A stretch of DNA of 64,000 nucleotides from Augochlora pura (lineage: Eukaryota > Arthropoda > Insecta > Hymenoptera > Halictidae): the NCBI RefSeq assembly GCF_028453695.1, contig NC_135773.1:5084001-5148000 (forward strand), read 5' to 3'. The notes under the pieces are model-generated. The model had not been told where the DNA came from. It made no database searches and saw only the letters and a list, made by a program, of their open reading frames with translations. Each line of letters begins with the position of its first letter. Positions within the stretch are counted from its first letter, which is position 1. Below, in pieces: positions 27,528-38,880 of the stretch. Position numbers and translations under genes: made by a program.

Positions 27528-27610
27528 CGGATGCCTGGCAGCAGCGGCAGCCACAGCGGCGGCGTTGATTCCGGCAGCACTGGGATACATGGTTCCTGTG
27601 TGGTGATTAA
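27528..27610 (-). CDS. Alanine-rich internal exon (partial gene, unrecognised)
   Basis: Best exon candidate in the window. On the minus strand a pyrimidine-rich acceptor (TTTCTATTTTCTATTAG) precedes an open 83-bp segment that ends at CATCCG followed by GTGAGTGT, a near-consensus donor (27521-27527). It reads NHHTGT, then MYPSAAGIN, then AAAVAAAAARHP. The alanines use a mixture of GCC and GCT, which argues for coding selection rather than a pure triplet repeat. A second acceptor, CACACAG, would start the exon at 27595. The ATG at 27590 could also be an initiator if the exon is the first coding one. The donor falls at a codon end. Short His/Ala-rich segments like this are common in insect transcription factors and RNA-binding proteins, but I cannot assign a family. 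Neighbouring exons were not found. Confidence 0.5.
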
Positions 27611-30165
27611 CTAATAGAAAATAGAAACACTGTAGTACGTGTTCTTAAATCACGCGAACGAGACGCTTCATGTCACGCAGCACACCGATGTCAACGGATA
27701 TAACAAGAAACGATAAACAAAAACCGATTTGAATTGCCCGCGCGGGCTACGAGAACGACCGACCCTTCCGACGGCTCTGTCGACGCGATTCGATCGAGAA
27801 GGTCCCCGCCTCGGATGCACGACGATGATCCATCGGTGTATCCACGATCTGTCACTACCGCATTCTCACCGTGAACAATAGCCCCGTCCCGATCGATTAC
27901 TTTCAGTATCACCACCTATTTCTATCGCCGGTTACGTTCATTTGAGGTTATATATGACGCCGACGCCAGCCGCACGAAGTATCCCGTTGGGCACCGAGAG
28001 CGTGGCGTGCCCTTTTTACGGTCGGTAAAACAGAGCGATATTAACCACCGCGTTTATGAAAATTGCCGAGTATGGATTCTCGTTTCCTTGGCATCGGACG
28101 ATAGAAAAGAAACTCTCATTCCACGGTTTCACTTCCTCAACGTGGTTACACCATTACACAGAGACACACTACACTTTAGTTGTTTACTACAGGCAAGACG
28201 GTGGCCCGCCGCCACTTTGAGGTTAAGTTTACCAACACTAGCACTGCACACGTCTTTCCGTTGGTACGCGCGAATGCTTCGGGTATTGAATGACGCGCGT
28301 CCAGGAATCGTGATCGAGCACCGATTTAAAGAAACCGGTCGAACGTAAAACGTGAAAGCGAGCACGAACGTTTAAAGCACAGACGAACAGCAAGAACAAA
28401 CCTCTCTCTACAACGGCCTCGGACCGACTGATGGACGAGCAAGTGGTGGGGATGGTATCCCCTCCAATGCAATCTTTCTGTACCCCCACCTCGGCAGGCC
28501 GTTACTCCACAGTTAAACCCGCCAAGCACCCCCTCGAATGTCTCTCCTCGTTCTCGACGCTCGTATTAACCGGCGCGATAGCTCCTTCACAATTAAGTCG
28601 CGTTACGTAAGGGTCTCGAAAAGGCGAGCACGAAAATCACGGCTCGTTAAAACGTCGGTACCGTCCTTCCTCCTGCCTCTCTTTCCGTCTCCCTCCTTGT
28701 TCTTTCTCGCTTTTTGCTTTCTGGCACTCTCTATTTCATAGCACCTGTCCTCTCTATCGTATACTTGATCTGGTTTATCGACCGGCGATGAGGCTCGGAT
28801 ACGTTCATTGTGATTTCGGTGCCATGTTGACACGGCGAGTGACCGGAGTACGCCTTCAGGGCCGTTTTAGTTGACCGTAATTAATCGGGTTTAAAATGAA
28901 CGGTTATATTCACGTTTAAGCATGACGCGATTGCACGATACATCGATTCTATTATGCACGGTGTGGCGGAACGTTTACTGCTAGACCCCCTCGTTTCTTT
29001 GTCTTTTTTTTTCGAGAGGGGCGGAGAGGGGACGAGGGGTTGGTATTTCTACCGATTTCGTCACATCGTAACACGTTGTTCTGCAAGTGGCAATTTCTTT
29101 TTCTTTCGGTTCGCATCGATGTTACACAGAATTTCACGATCGCTCACTGTTTGTATGTCAATAAGAGATGACACAACACGCTCGTTTATCAACGTTGATT
29201 GCATTCGTTTTTTTCCATTCGACCGCCGTCGCTGATACCACGGTTAACGAGTGTGTGCAAATAATGTTTGTTGACTACGTTCAACTACCTACGGAATCTA
29301 GACGATTCAAAGTATCAATCTTAAAGAACCAGCCGGTGACATAGAGGGAATGGTTCTCGGAATACGTGCTTTCTTTCCGTACTGTCCCCATTATCTCTTC
29401 GCCGGTACTTTGGGCCGAACAGATACGATTGAGTGGGGGAGTAGAGGGAGAGTAATACAGATACAGATACATCGTTACCTCCGGGGTAATATTGTAACGC
29501 GGAATCGTGTATTCAACGAGTGTATACGTCCGACGATTTTTGCAAGTTGAAGCACGAAGACTCCGGAGCCCCGAAAGTTTTCGGTCCCGCAGATACGGTC
29601 GAATAAACGAGAGGACAACACGGCGTGCCATGCATACGCGTAGGTATTAGTTGCTTCTCTTTGCTCGTTCAACGTGTGCAAACAAATCGAAAGTTTTTCA
29701 CAAAATGGCCGTCACCGGGCTGACACGGATGTCCGCATAAACTCTCTCCTTCCCCTCTGTTCTCTTTTCTCTTTCTCTGTCCGTCCTTCTTTCTCTACTC
29801 TTTTCCCGTTCGCTCCCGACCATTCCGCCGACTAGCTGCCTCTCTCGCCACTCGTGATTTCCCTTACTTCCCATACCACCACAAATATGGCGCCTCCACC
29901 CGTTTTCCCAACCCCTACAACGTACCTCCATAAAGTGAGAGCAAGAGAGAACGCTAGTGTGGATGGAATACATACACAAGCGGCCGATGCGATTGTGTCC
30001 CGGTATCCGTGTGTAACGAGCACGATCCTATGCGTGTGGCAAGGGGGTGCCCCTATGTGAATATCGTGCAGCACACAGTCCCAAGCAGTTTCCTACTTGA
30101 TTGCCGCTATCGTCCGCTCGCTTCGTAAAGGAACTGCTCCGCGCGGACTATACCCTCCGCCTCGA

Positions 30166-30272
30166 CCAATCCGGCCGGGTCTAGCCGCTACTTCGCCAAT
30201 CGGCGAGCACCGGTCCCCACCAGGTCCTACAGCCGCCGCAAAGAGTCGAATGAAAGCGCGACCTCGGCCAAT
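30166..30272. promoter_or_regulatory. Cluster of three CCAAT boxes
   Basis: CCAAT occurs at 30166-30170 (GACCAATCCGG), 30196-30200 (CGCCAATCGGC) and 30268-30272 (GGCCAATCGGA). The first two are 30 bp apart, close to a spacing known for NF-Y sites in animal promoters. No nearby start exon could be defined. Confidence 0.3.
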
Positions 30273-31927
30273 CGGAGCGAAACTTTTTGAACTGACGGTC
30301 GTACGTTAGATCCGCGCGGAGCGTCGCTCGAGCCCCACGGATGTTCCTATACGGAATGAAGGTGCTACGCGAAGCCGCAGCGAAACATGAAAAATAGGGG
30401 GCTACATGAGGAAAAACACGGACCGGGTAGGAAGGAGGAGGGCTCTGCGGGATGGATCCTACGAACCGAGACACCAAAGGCTGGCGCAGCCGTGGTTGTG
30501 TGGGGCAGCCAAGAGGGAGGGACGGCCGAGGATAGAGGCCGAGGATGAGAATGGAAAAGTAACATAACGAAACGTCGATCCCATTACCTGGAGCTCTCTC
30601 GCCCTGCCGCCAGCGTGCACCGAGCCCTGCTTTCGACCCTTAATCCAAAGGAGGATTAGAAAACCCCATTGTCATGCTTCGCGGAACGCGGGATGGGATA
30701 TATATACATACGTATGTACAGAAAAGCACTCTGTACAATTTCTCCCCTCCCTATTGCCCCTCTCGGTTGCTTTCGCTCGCACAACGAAGGCGCCGGTGCA
30801 GGACCCTCCTAATGAAATAAATACGTGACGCGCCGTAGTGACGATGCGATGGTAGTTCTGTTTATCGCCAACCATGAACTTTTTGTGCCATGTGCACAGA
30901 GACTACGCGTTTTCACCTCCCCTCCCACCGTCACCCGTTTCGCTCGCCCCTGATCCCGCTGATTCCACCGTTTTCCTTCCTTTCCCCGTCTCGCTCTAAC
31001 TCGCGCTGTCTGGTTTCCTTGCTCTTTATCTTGTTCCACGGGGCGAAGAAGGAATATAAGGCACTGCCGTGGAGTGTTGGCGAAGCTGTCGGTCGCGCTT
31101 GGTCGGCTGCGGTTTATGCGGAGCCGCCTTGCCTGCCGCCTGCCGCAGCCGGTTTGCGTGTTCGCCCGTGTTCGCTCGGTGGATACGTGTCCTCGGTGCG
31201 GCTCGGTGCTCACCGAACGACCATGGACGCTGAGCTACGGAGAGTAAAGAGGAGAGATCGAGGGAGAAGGGCGAAGTAGGACGAAGATGAACGTACCGGG
31301 AGGAAGCGAGGCCGCAGTATATCGCGAAACGCGAGGGTGAGCGAGACGCCGACAGGCGGCAGAACCAGTCGCTGCGGTCGTTGCGGCTAACCGCGCCGGT
31401 GCTCTCAACCCGCGGCGACCTCGGTAACCGCACGAAGAATACGACCCCTTTGCGTCGCTGCGAACTTCTCTCGCCAATTCCGGAGGAGCTCGCCTGCTTC
31501 TTTCATTTGCTTTCGTCACGTACCGAAATTTATGTACTACCCAGAAAAACCCGAAAATTCGAACGCCGATTCGTCGTTCTTATTTTTTTTTTCTTCTCTC
31601 GCAAGCCGCCCGTGTTCCGCATAACCGCGCGTCACCGCCGTGTATTTCCGTCGTAATTCCGCTAAAATTGACTCCTCGTAATACGCACGTCGGATTATGT
31701 TGTTGTACAGAATAGATAATTTGTACGGATAGAACAGGTGCACTAAATCACATGCTTGTTCTCGAGTTTATAATAGTCATCGTTGCGTTCCCGCTAAGAA
31801 CTCGTCCGCCGCAATGTAAATATTACATCGGCTGCCATTGCACCAGCGGCCGGCCTTCTATTTGTAGCCATTGTGCGCGAGAATTTCCTGGCCGGAAAAT
31901 CGCTGGGAAAAACGTCGAGGAGCTGGT

Positions 31928-32251
31928 TTAATTAATTATAATTGGCTGAGTGCATTGAGCAACCGCCTCTTCTGGACCAACGTCCACTTCATCTGCCGCG
32001 CGAGGGGGAAGATCTAAGAGCTTGACTTCTGCTTGAATGAGAGTACGTACGTCTCGTCGGCTCGAAGAGGATTTGCGAGGATGATCGAGCGCCGCGGGCA
32101 GGCCATTAATACGTTTGAAAGAGCCGTGTCCGCGGCGGATCCTCGAAATAGGTAACCGAACGTCGAATCGCTGGTTAATAACCGGCAATTTGCACGTACG
32201 TCGAGGAAACACCGATCGACTCGGTACGCGAAGGAAAAACTTATTTACCAA
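31928..32251 (-). CDS. Weak coding-like frame, unrecognised
   Basis: A minus-strand frame of up to 107 codons ending in TAA (31928-31930). The first part is Arg-rich and may be chance. The last 35 or so residues are unlike the window's usual spurious frames: acidic and balanced, with LIQAEVKLLDLPPR followed by AADEVDVGPEEAVAQ. An acceptor-like TACTCTCATTCAAGCAG sits just before this tail, so it could be a terminal exon of about 100 bp. No polyadenylation signal was found nearby, and the opposite strand is partly open too. No family recognised. Confidence 0.17.
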   Translation of the reverse strand: MVNKFFLRVPSRSVFPRRTCKLPVINQRFDVRLPISRIRRGHGSFKRINGLPAALDHPRKSSSSRRDVRTLIQAEVKLLDLPPRAADEVDVGPEEAVAQCTQPIIIN

Positions 32252-33572
32252 ACGCGTATAATCAAATCTTATTCGGTCACGAATCTTTTCCCTCTCTTCG
32301 TCGGTTTCGTCGCTTTTTCAATTTATCTAGCCGCTTCCGGCGAACATTTTCGATCACGGCGTTTGGTCAAATAATGCTTGTAAGGTGCGTCCGGAACTTT
32401 CGTTTCGGAAAGTCGATGTTCCGAGAAACATTTCTACCTCTGCGGCACGTACCGTTCGGATTCGGTATAATGGTCATGGATCGAATTTCCAAACGAACCA
32501 CCTAGGTTTTGGCCGGGCCCCCATTCCGGTCCGGAGATCGTATCGGGGAATAACAGATGGCTAATATTTGGTCACGAAGGAAAAACAGCTGCTCCAGAAA
32601 GGCCGATCGACTCTCGGACGACGATATGCCCGCGATTACGGGGCGCGCCGTGCCGATTTCACCGATCGCTTCCTATACAATTAGCGACTGCGTTTAAAGG
32701 TAGAACAACCGAAGTCGAAGAAAACGCCGGAATGTGCGCGGCACACCGGGAACAGGAATGCTTGTAGCAGGTGGCTAGAAAAACCGTAGAACGTAGGTGA
32801 GGAATGACGTCCCGGGAAAGGACGGTAGACTCGGATCCGGATTCGGAATTGGAATCGAACACGGGGACTCTTTTGGCAAAATATCACGTTGCGACTCCGT
32901 CTGAAAACGAATCTAGCAGACGTACTCACGGGTGACAAATGTCTTCCGCGGTTCTGGCAGCGCGGCGTACCGTTATCCAAATTACAAATAACACACCGCC
33001 GTCGACGTTTTATCCAACGCCCGGAGACAAATTGCTCCCGACTCCGGGATGGGTTGGCTCGAAATTATCCCCACCAGGCTCTCGCCGTGGTGTAACCGCG
33101 CGTCGTGGACTTCGTTAATACCGGTAGTGGCTCGGCCCCTTGCTCGGCACACGGAATTAACACGGCGAAGTGTATTTATGGATCCGGCCCCGGCCAGGTA
33201 ACCCGAGAAAGACCCTGCAGAGTCCTGCTTCTTCCCCATTCTCCCCTATTCTTTTCCATCTCCCCTCTGTCCGGATCCCTCGCTCTCTCGCTCCCGCTCC
33301 CTTCCTCCTCGGTTCCCCCCCGGTTCCTTTCTTTCCTTTTTTTTCCACGAAGGAGGATTAATTAATGAGCCCGGTCCAAGCATTACTCGCTTTACAGACC
33401 GGGTCCGTGGCCTTCGAACCGCACTGGCGTGGGAATGTCTCCCGCAATTTCAATTTCGTTAATTATCGCAAAACCCGGTTTTATTTGATACAACGATCCG
33501 GTTTCCACACCGAAACCTCCGTATTTGGTATTGGCAATAACTTCACCATTAAATCACGCGATCCTGTCTCCT

Positions 33573-33592
33573 CGTGTGTGTGTGTGTGTGTG
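33573..33592. repeat. (GT)n microsatellite
   Basis: About ten GT units running into GCGTGTGCGTGCGTGC. Confidence 0.9.
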
Positions 33593-34770
33593 CGTGTGCG
33601 TGCGTGCAACCGGTCGCGCCCGTGTGCCCGCGTGCAATACCCTCGCGCACGGGGCGGCTGCAACTGTAGCGGTTTATCTCAGTGTGCCGGGGTCCTTTCG
33701 ATGATCGCGGGACCCCGCGGGTGGTGGCGCGCACGCGTTTTTTGTTCGTCCGGTTGGCAAATAAATTCTTACGTGCTCGATTTAAAATGTTTCCCCCGCG
33801 GCCGATTTCGACTCGTCGCCGTTTGAGCGTGGCTTTTGTCGCGCGGCGGAGAGTTATTGCCACGGATACGGTAATCAAATAACATCACCCCTGCGCTCGA
33901 CGCCATTGGCCCATATCTGGCGGCGCGCGGCACGTGATACACGTGTAGTCACGGCATGTAACGCGTGCTCGAACGTATAGTGTTCCTCTCTCGGGTGTGC
34001 AACAGCCCGGCGTTCGCCGTCGCGCCGCCGCCGCCGCCGCGGCCGCTCTCGCGGAGTTCCCGTATAATGCACATTTGTAAAGTTACACGGGCTTAACGGG
34101 GCAGCCGTTGGGCATTTTTCACTGGCCGCGTTCCTTAATTGAAATCTTTTGTCGGGAAATAAAGTGTATCCTTGCGTCGTTGCGGATTAACAAAAAGACG
34201 GCGGCCTGAAACAAAGCCCCGGAAAAAGATCATGAAAACAAAAGGGGGAGAAAAATAGTAGCGACGCGGTGGAGGCGGCGGCGGCAGCGGAAAAAAAAAT
34301 TATGCCGCAATTTCAACTCCAACAATGCCCGGAGAACGAGAAATTACGGTATAAATGGCGGAGTAAGACGCGGTGTTATTAAGAACGACACGTAGTGCAG
34401 CGGGGTTCATTATTCCGCCGGGAATGGCAGCGAAAATTTTGCACGACTCATTTAGCTTATTACTCGTTATTATGCGCCCGCCGGGAAAAGGTGCACGCGA
34501 AATAAAACGGAGTACGATTCGCGCGGCGCGCCGCGGCGTATCGCCTTTGTAATTTCACCGGGCTCGCCAGCGTTTTCTTCGTTCAGCCTCAATTTGAAAC
34601 TAATTTGTATCCAGAAACGTTTCTTTCCACTGTTGTTCGACCGAGAGAGCAACTGAAAAGTGAGAGAGAGAGAGAGAGAGGGAGGGAGGTTAGAGGGGAA
34701 GGAGAAAAACAACGATAGAGACCGTCCGAAAAGAAAAGAGGAAAAAGGCGGTCCGCCGCGGGGACCGTAA

Positions 34771-35076
34771 AAATTCTACGGGCGTGCCCAGAAAATTCCT
34801 ATTCGAGGGTCTCCGACGGCGGAAAACACTCCTTTCACACGTCAAACGGAAGTCAGGGTGCTCGGGCAGGAAAACGAATGGCCAGGTCGTGGCGTTTATG
34901 TCCGCACTCGAGGAAAGGAGCAGAGTGCCGTGGAGTCACGGGTGGAAACGGCGACGCCGGTCGACGACGAGGAGAGGCACGACCTCGCCGACGAAGGGAA
35001 TTTCGTCACGGTCGTCACGGTTCGCGCGAGGAAACGACTAACAGAATTACACTCGGAGGCCGTGCAAGATTTTTAA
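34771..35076 (+). CDS. Coding-like open frame of 101 codons, unrecognised
   Basis: Open from just after a TAA (34768-34770) to TAA at 35074-35076. The protein is balanced and acidic towards its C-terminus, for example TPVDDEERHDLADEG followed by NFVTVVTVRARKRLTEL. In the middle of the frame GC is highest at third positions, intermediate at first and lowest at second, the pattern of real codons in GC-rich DNA. There is no in-frame ATG, so it would be an internal or terminal exon. Candidate acceptors are GTGCCCAG (34784-34791) and CGGAAGTCAG (to 34856), both with modest pyrimidine tracts. Part of the Asp/Glu richness comes from a GAC/GAG run, and overlapping frames are also open, so chance remains possible. 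No known domain seen. Confidence 0.25.
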   Translation, partial: KFYGRAQKIPIRGSPTAENTPFTRQTEVRVLGQENEWPGRGVYVRTRGKEQSAVESRVETATPVDDEERHDLADEGNFVTVVTVRARKRLTELHSEAVQDF

Positions 35077-35099
35077 CGGTCGATTTACCGCATAGTCGG

Positions 35100-38057
35100 A
35101 GAGAGCCCAACCCCAGCGTCGTCGCCCGGCGCTTCGGCAGCAGTCGGGAGCCAGCAACAGCAACAACGACTCACCCTTCGGGCCAGTTAGTGTCCTTAAA
35201 CCACCCTTACCGCTCGCTCCTATCTGGCATTCGCTGTTTCGTCACGCCGGGGGGTCAAAACTGGCCGCAGATGTCGGCCATAAACCTCCCGGTACGTGAA
35301 CGACCCTGATGCTCTGAACGGCTTTCCGCTCGCCCCACCTCGCCCCGATGTCGTTTCCCCATTGTATCTCCTGCTGAATACACGCCCTTAAATAAATCCA
35401 TCTACGGACTCGTCTCGGTGAAGCCACCCCTGACGCTGTTGCTGTTCCCGCCGCTGCTAGCTGCTAGCTGGCTGTCTGTCTGGCTGGCTGGCTGGCTGGC
35501 TGGCTGGCTCCCGCCGTTGCCGCTCGCTCTCTCGTTGGCCAGATTAGGTCCCTGATCTTTGTTGCCGAGGGGTTCCCTTCCTGCTTCCCCGTGAATACAC
35601 ACGGGGGAGAACTCGAGATCAGCTCGACGACGTGTGGCCTCGAAACGAAGATGACCTACGGGACGATGGGGAGATAAGGAAGAGTGCGAAACGATATTGG
35701 TCGGATATAATGACGCGGAGGGGTAATAATGCGGATTGCGGCCGAGACGCCGGGCAGATTTACAGCGAGGCCAGATTCTGGTTTAGTTTAATCGCATCGC
35801 GCGCGTCCGTTTATTCCCGTAATGCCGTTTCGTCCGAGATAACGTACGCGCACTCGTTTCGACGCCGCTCTTTCGGGCCCCGCGCCTTCGCTCGTGTACT
35901 CGTGTTTTTACGGTAATCGACAGCGAGAACAACCGTGGCGATTGTAATAAAACCAGCCGCGGCTTATCTCGAAATCTCTGCGAAAAAGATTTCCTTCGCC
36001 GCCGGGACCCCGTCGTGCCGTTCGACGCGACATTGCGTTAAACAACTCGACGGTTGCCGCTGCCGCGCCGTTAATCTAATATCTGGTCGCGTATCCGCGC
36101 AATTAGCGACGCGATTCCGTTTAATGGCGTGACATTTGTTTATCTACCTTCCACCGATCCGAATGTCCCGTCGTATTACCGGGGGGTTCGGTGGTAGCGC
36201 CGGGAACATTATGGAAAGAGGTCGTCGTCTTTCCAAGTTCCATTCATTGAGCGTGATGAGCAACAGCAGGAAGACTCCGACTCGGCTGACCTGAATTCTT
36301 GCGATCTACATAAAGATCGATGCATCGCGATCGGGTTCGGGTCAGTATTATTCAGGGCAATTTGACGAGAGATAAACGATGCATCGACTGGAACATGACG
36401 TGCCCCGACTACAGGGTGTAAAAAAGTTAGTGGGCAATAACTTCCCGGGAATGAAGTTGCACGTTCGAATCGATGCGCGCGTCTGCGGCCGGAGGACCTC
36501 CACTATAATATCAGCACTTACTTCTCTACAGGTTTACTTCGCGAGTAAACTTTCTAACCAATTCTGGTATAGGAGAATTGCTTGTCTTTACACGACGCAG
36601 TTTGTACTGTTTCATGCCCTTTTAAACGCTTTCGCGCATCGATCCCGCGCGTCGTTAGACCGCGGAGATCTTTATGCAAATATCATTTCATCGATGGTCC
36701 GTCTCGGAAAGGGAACTTAGCCGTGTATAGCCTCTCGAACGATGTCTGTCCGCGGCATATGTTTTCCCCCCGCGAGCCGCGATCGTAAAACATGTCGACG
36801 GTACGGAATATCTTTTCAACCTCTCCCGAAGCAGCTATCATTAATTTTTGCGCACAGGGTATATCGCAGTATTTCATGTTCGACGTCCGGCAAAGTGTAC
36901 ACAATGTCATAAGGGAACACGTGTCTTCGATCCATCCCCCATCACAACAAACCTAACCAGCCATGCGTGCATCCCGGGGCCCGGGGAGAGGGAGAAATTG
37001 GGAGCCGTGGACAATGAATTTAATCGGGATACCAGACGATCTTTTTACAATGGCTTGATTACCCGCCTAGTGATGCCTATCATGCACGGTCGCGGGAGAT
37101 CGTGCGTAAAAACGAAAATGCTGACGGCCTTTATATCTCGGGGCTTAGATCGAGTCAACAGCATCGCGTTGTCCGCAGCCAGCTTGTACAGTGGATAGCA
37201 AAAGTGTGCGAGAAAGTAATCTGCCTTAGGCGTGGTGATTGCATTCTAATCTTCTCGTTCGTCGAACGAGATCCAATAAATGATAGTGTCGTGGATATTA
37301 AGGAATCATTCTTATCCTTTAGTACGAGTTAAGTTTAAGAGAATGCGATAAGTAGGGTAAATCGATAAGAGTACGAGATTAGAGAACTATCGATGAATTT
37401 TGCGACATTTCATTTCAATTTAAACCGATTTCACGATTGATATAGTGCGATAGAAATGATTCGTAATTCGTGTTGAATACCTTTTGCTGTATGGAATATT
37501 TACAATTTTATATTTTAACGTGACTGTTTTTGTTCTGTCCTTTAAAATTTTATCTCAGCGGAGATACTTTAATTTTGCCATTTTTGCGAAAGTGTTTTCT
37601 GCTATTATCAATTTCTATAGACGTACAGATAATTTTACAGCACACTCTGCAATATTCCTGCATATTCTTTATGCATTCTACTGTTTTGTTACAAGTTTAT
37701 ACAAGTTCACTATAAGTAGAAAATTGGATAGAATTGGCCAATGAAATAGTTGATAGCGCCACATCGGTCAGAAGAATTTTTTTCTCGAGCTTAACTTAGG
37801 CCTATTCCATTCGAATCGACAATCATGAGCGAACAAAATCTAAAAATAAATTTTTATACAAGCAATTAATCTGGATAATCGCTGCACACTTGACCCGTCG
37901 TATACTGCTCCGGAGTCTCTGTTAACCCGTTCTTCGGAGACCAAATACACGAAGCATCGAATTAAGAGTCGAATCAGCCAAAGCCTGTAAATCTTTCTTT
38001 CGCGGGTTTCGAAACGAAAAGGTTTCGATCCAACGAATTGGTGGTTTCCTATTTTAG
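35100..38057. other. Non-coding stretch upstream of the 38-kb exon candidate
   Basis: GC-rich to 37.1 kb, with a (TGGC)n repeat at 35.48 kb, then an AT-rich island at about 37.2-38.0 kb. It ends in a clear acceptor, GGTTTCCTATTTTAG (38043-38057). An isolated acceptor-like CTTACTTCTCTACAG at about 36.53 kb is followed by an open frame but no donor. Confidence 0.5.
35481..35509. repeat. (TGGC)7 tetranucleotide repeat
   Basis: Seven TGGC units. On the minus strand they read as a Ser-Gln-Pro-Ala repeat in a spurious frame. Confidence 0.95.
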
Positions 38058-38186
38058 GCTGAAGAGACCTCTTCGCAAAGCGAGAGAGAGCGATGGACAC
38101 GCCAATATGGGGACCCATCGCCGTTTGTCAGGATAACCCAATTTGGCGACACGGGTATCAAAGGCTCCGACAGGAGTTTCTCCGAT
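38058..38186 (+). CDS. Internal exon, 43 codons, phase 0-0 (partial gene, unrecognised)
   Basis: A pyrimidine-rich acceptor (GGTTTCCTATTTTAG, AG at 38056-38057) and a strong donor (TCCGAT followed by GTAAGTAC at 38187) bound 129 bp. Exactly one of the three frames is fully open, and it begins and ends at codon boundaries. The peptide begins AEETSSQSERERW, continues TRQYGDPSPFVRITQFGD and ends TGIKGSDRSFSD. It is hydrophilic and Ser/Arg-rich, with no membrane segment or recognisable motif, and resembles a linker or cytoplasmic-tail exon. The same donor interrupts an ATG-initiated frame at 38093, which I reject because it is only Arg-rich beyond the donor. An open stretch of 43 codons is not rare by chance, so the call depends mainly on the two splice sites. 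Confidence 0.4.
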
Positions 38187-38850
38187 GTAAGTACACACTC
38201 TTCCTCTATGCGTTTGTCCGGCGACTTTTGTCGCCGACTGTATGCGAGCAGCACGCATCTGTGCGTCTCGCTCGGAGCGACACAATGCGCGCCACGCAGC
38301 GCCGCCTCATCCCGAAGGCGTTTTCGATCGATCGATCTCGCGACGTAACAGCCGTGACACGCTTCGAGATTCCACGATCTTTTACGACGAGGCACGTCGT
38401 ATCGTTAACGATCGCTCGTCGACGTTTAATTAGCCGAGGCTCGCGATTACGAGTGCGCCGCATCGCGCAACAGGCCCCGCAGTGCAATTGCGACTGTAAC
38501 GATCGGAGCCGGAGGACCGTAAAAGGCTGGAACGACGAGGAGGATCGCTTCTTCTCCGTTCGGACGTCGCGCGTCGCTGCGAGCCGCTTCCTCCGGTTCT
38601 CCCCCCCACTCCGCCACCGCCGCCGTCCGTTGATCCGCCGGGCCGGTCCGGCACGGTCAACCCTCTTCGCTTCGCGTCGTCTCGGCACGCACGAGGCGAA
38701 TCGGCGAATTACGACGATTGAAATTCAATTCCGTGGCGCGGCCAACCAGCTAATTAGACGCAGTCGCCGCGTCCGCGACACCGCCTCGCCGAGCCGCGCG
38801 GCCCCGTTGCATGTGTACCGCGCGACGAACACGCCGTTGCAGCTTCCCTC

Positions 38851-38880
38851 CGTTGCGTTGCGTCGCGTCGCGTCGCGTCG
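38851..38880. repeat. (CGTCG)n pentanucleotide repeat
   Basis: GCGTTGCGTTG followed by repeated CGTCG units. Confidence 0.85.

Larger units (their letters stand above)
28000..34760. other. Mostly non-coding; CCAAT pair and one weak frame
   Basis: GC-rich mosaic without a supported gene apart from the weak minus-strand frame at about 31.93-32.25 kb. ATGGCGCC near 29.89 kb and ATGGCC near 29.7 kb resemble YY1-type promoter motifs. The 30.16-30.27 kb stretch has three CCAAT boxes. A GT repeat lies at 33.57 kb, followed by CpG-rich DNA. Confidence 0.5.

Noticed and set aside
31051..31075. TAAGGCAC, shared with the start of miR-124
   Set aside because: Only the first eight bases agree and the mature sequence does not continue; no hairpin seen. 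A look for other well-known insect microRNA sequences by eye found none, though this was not exhaustive.
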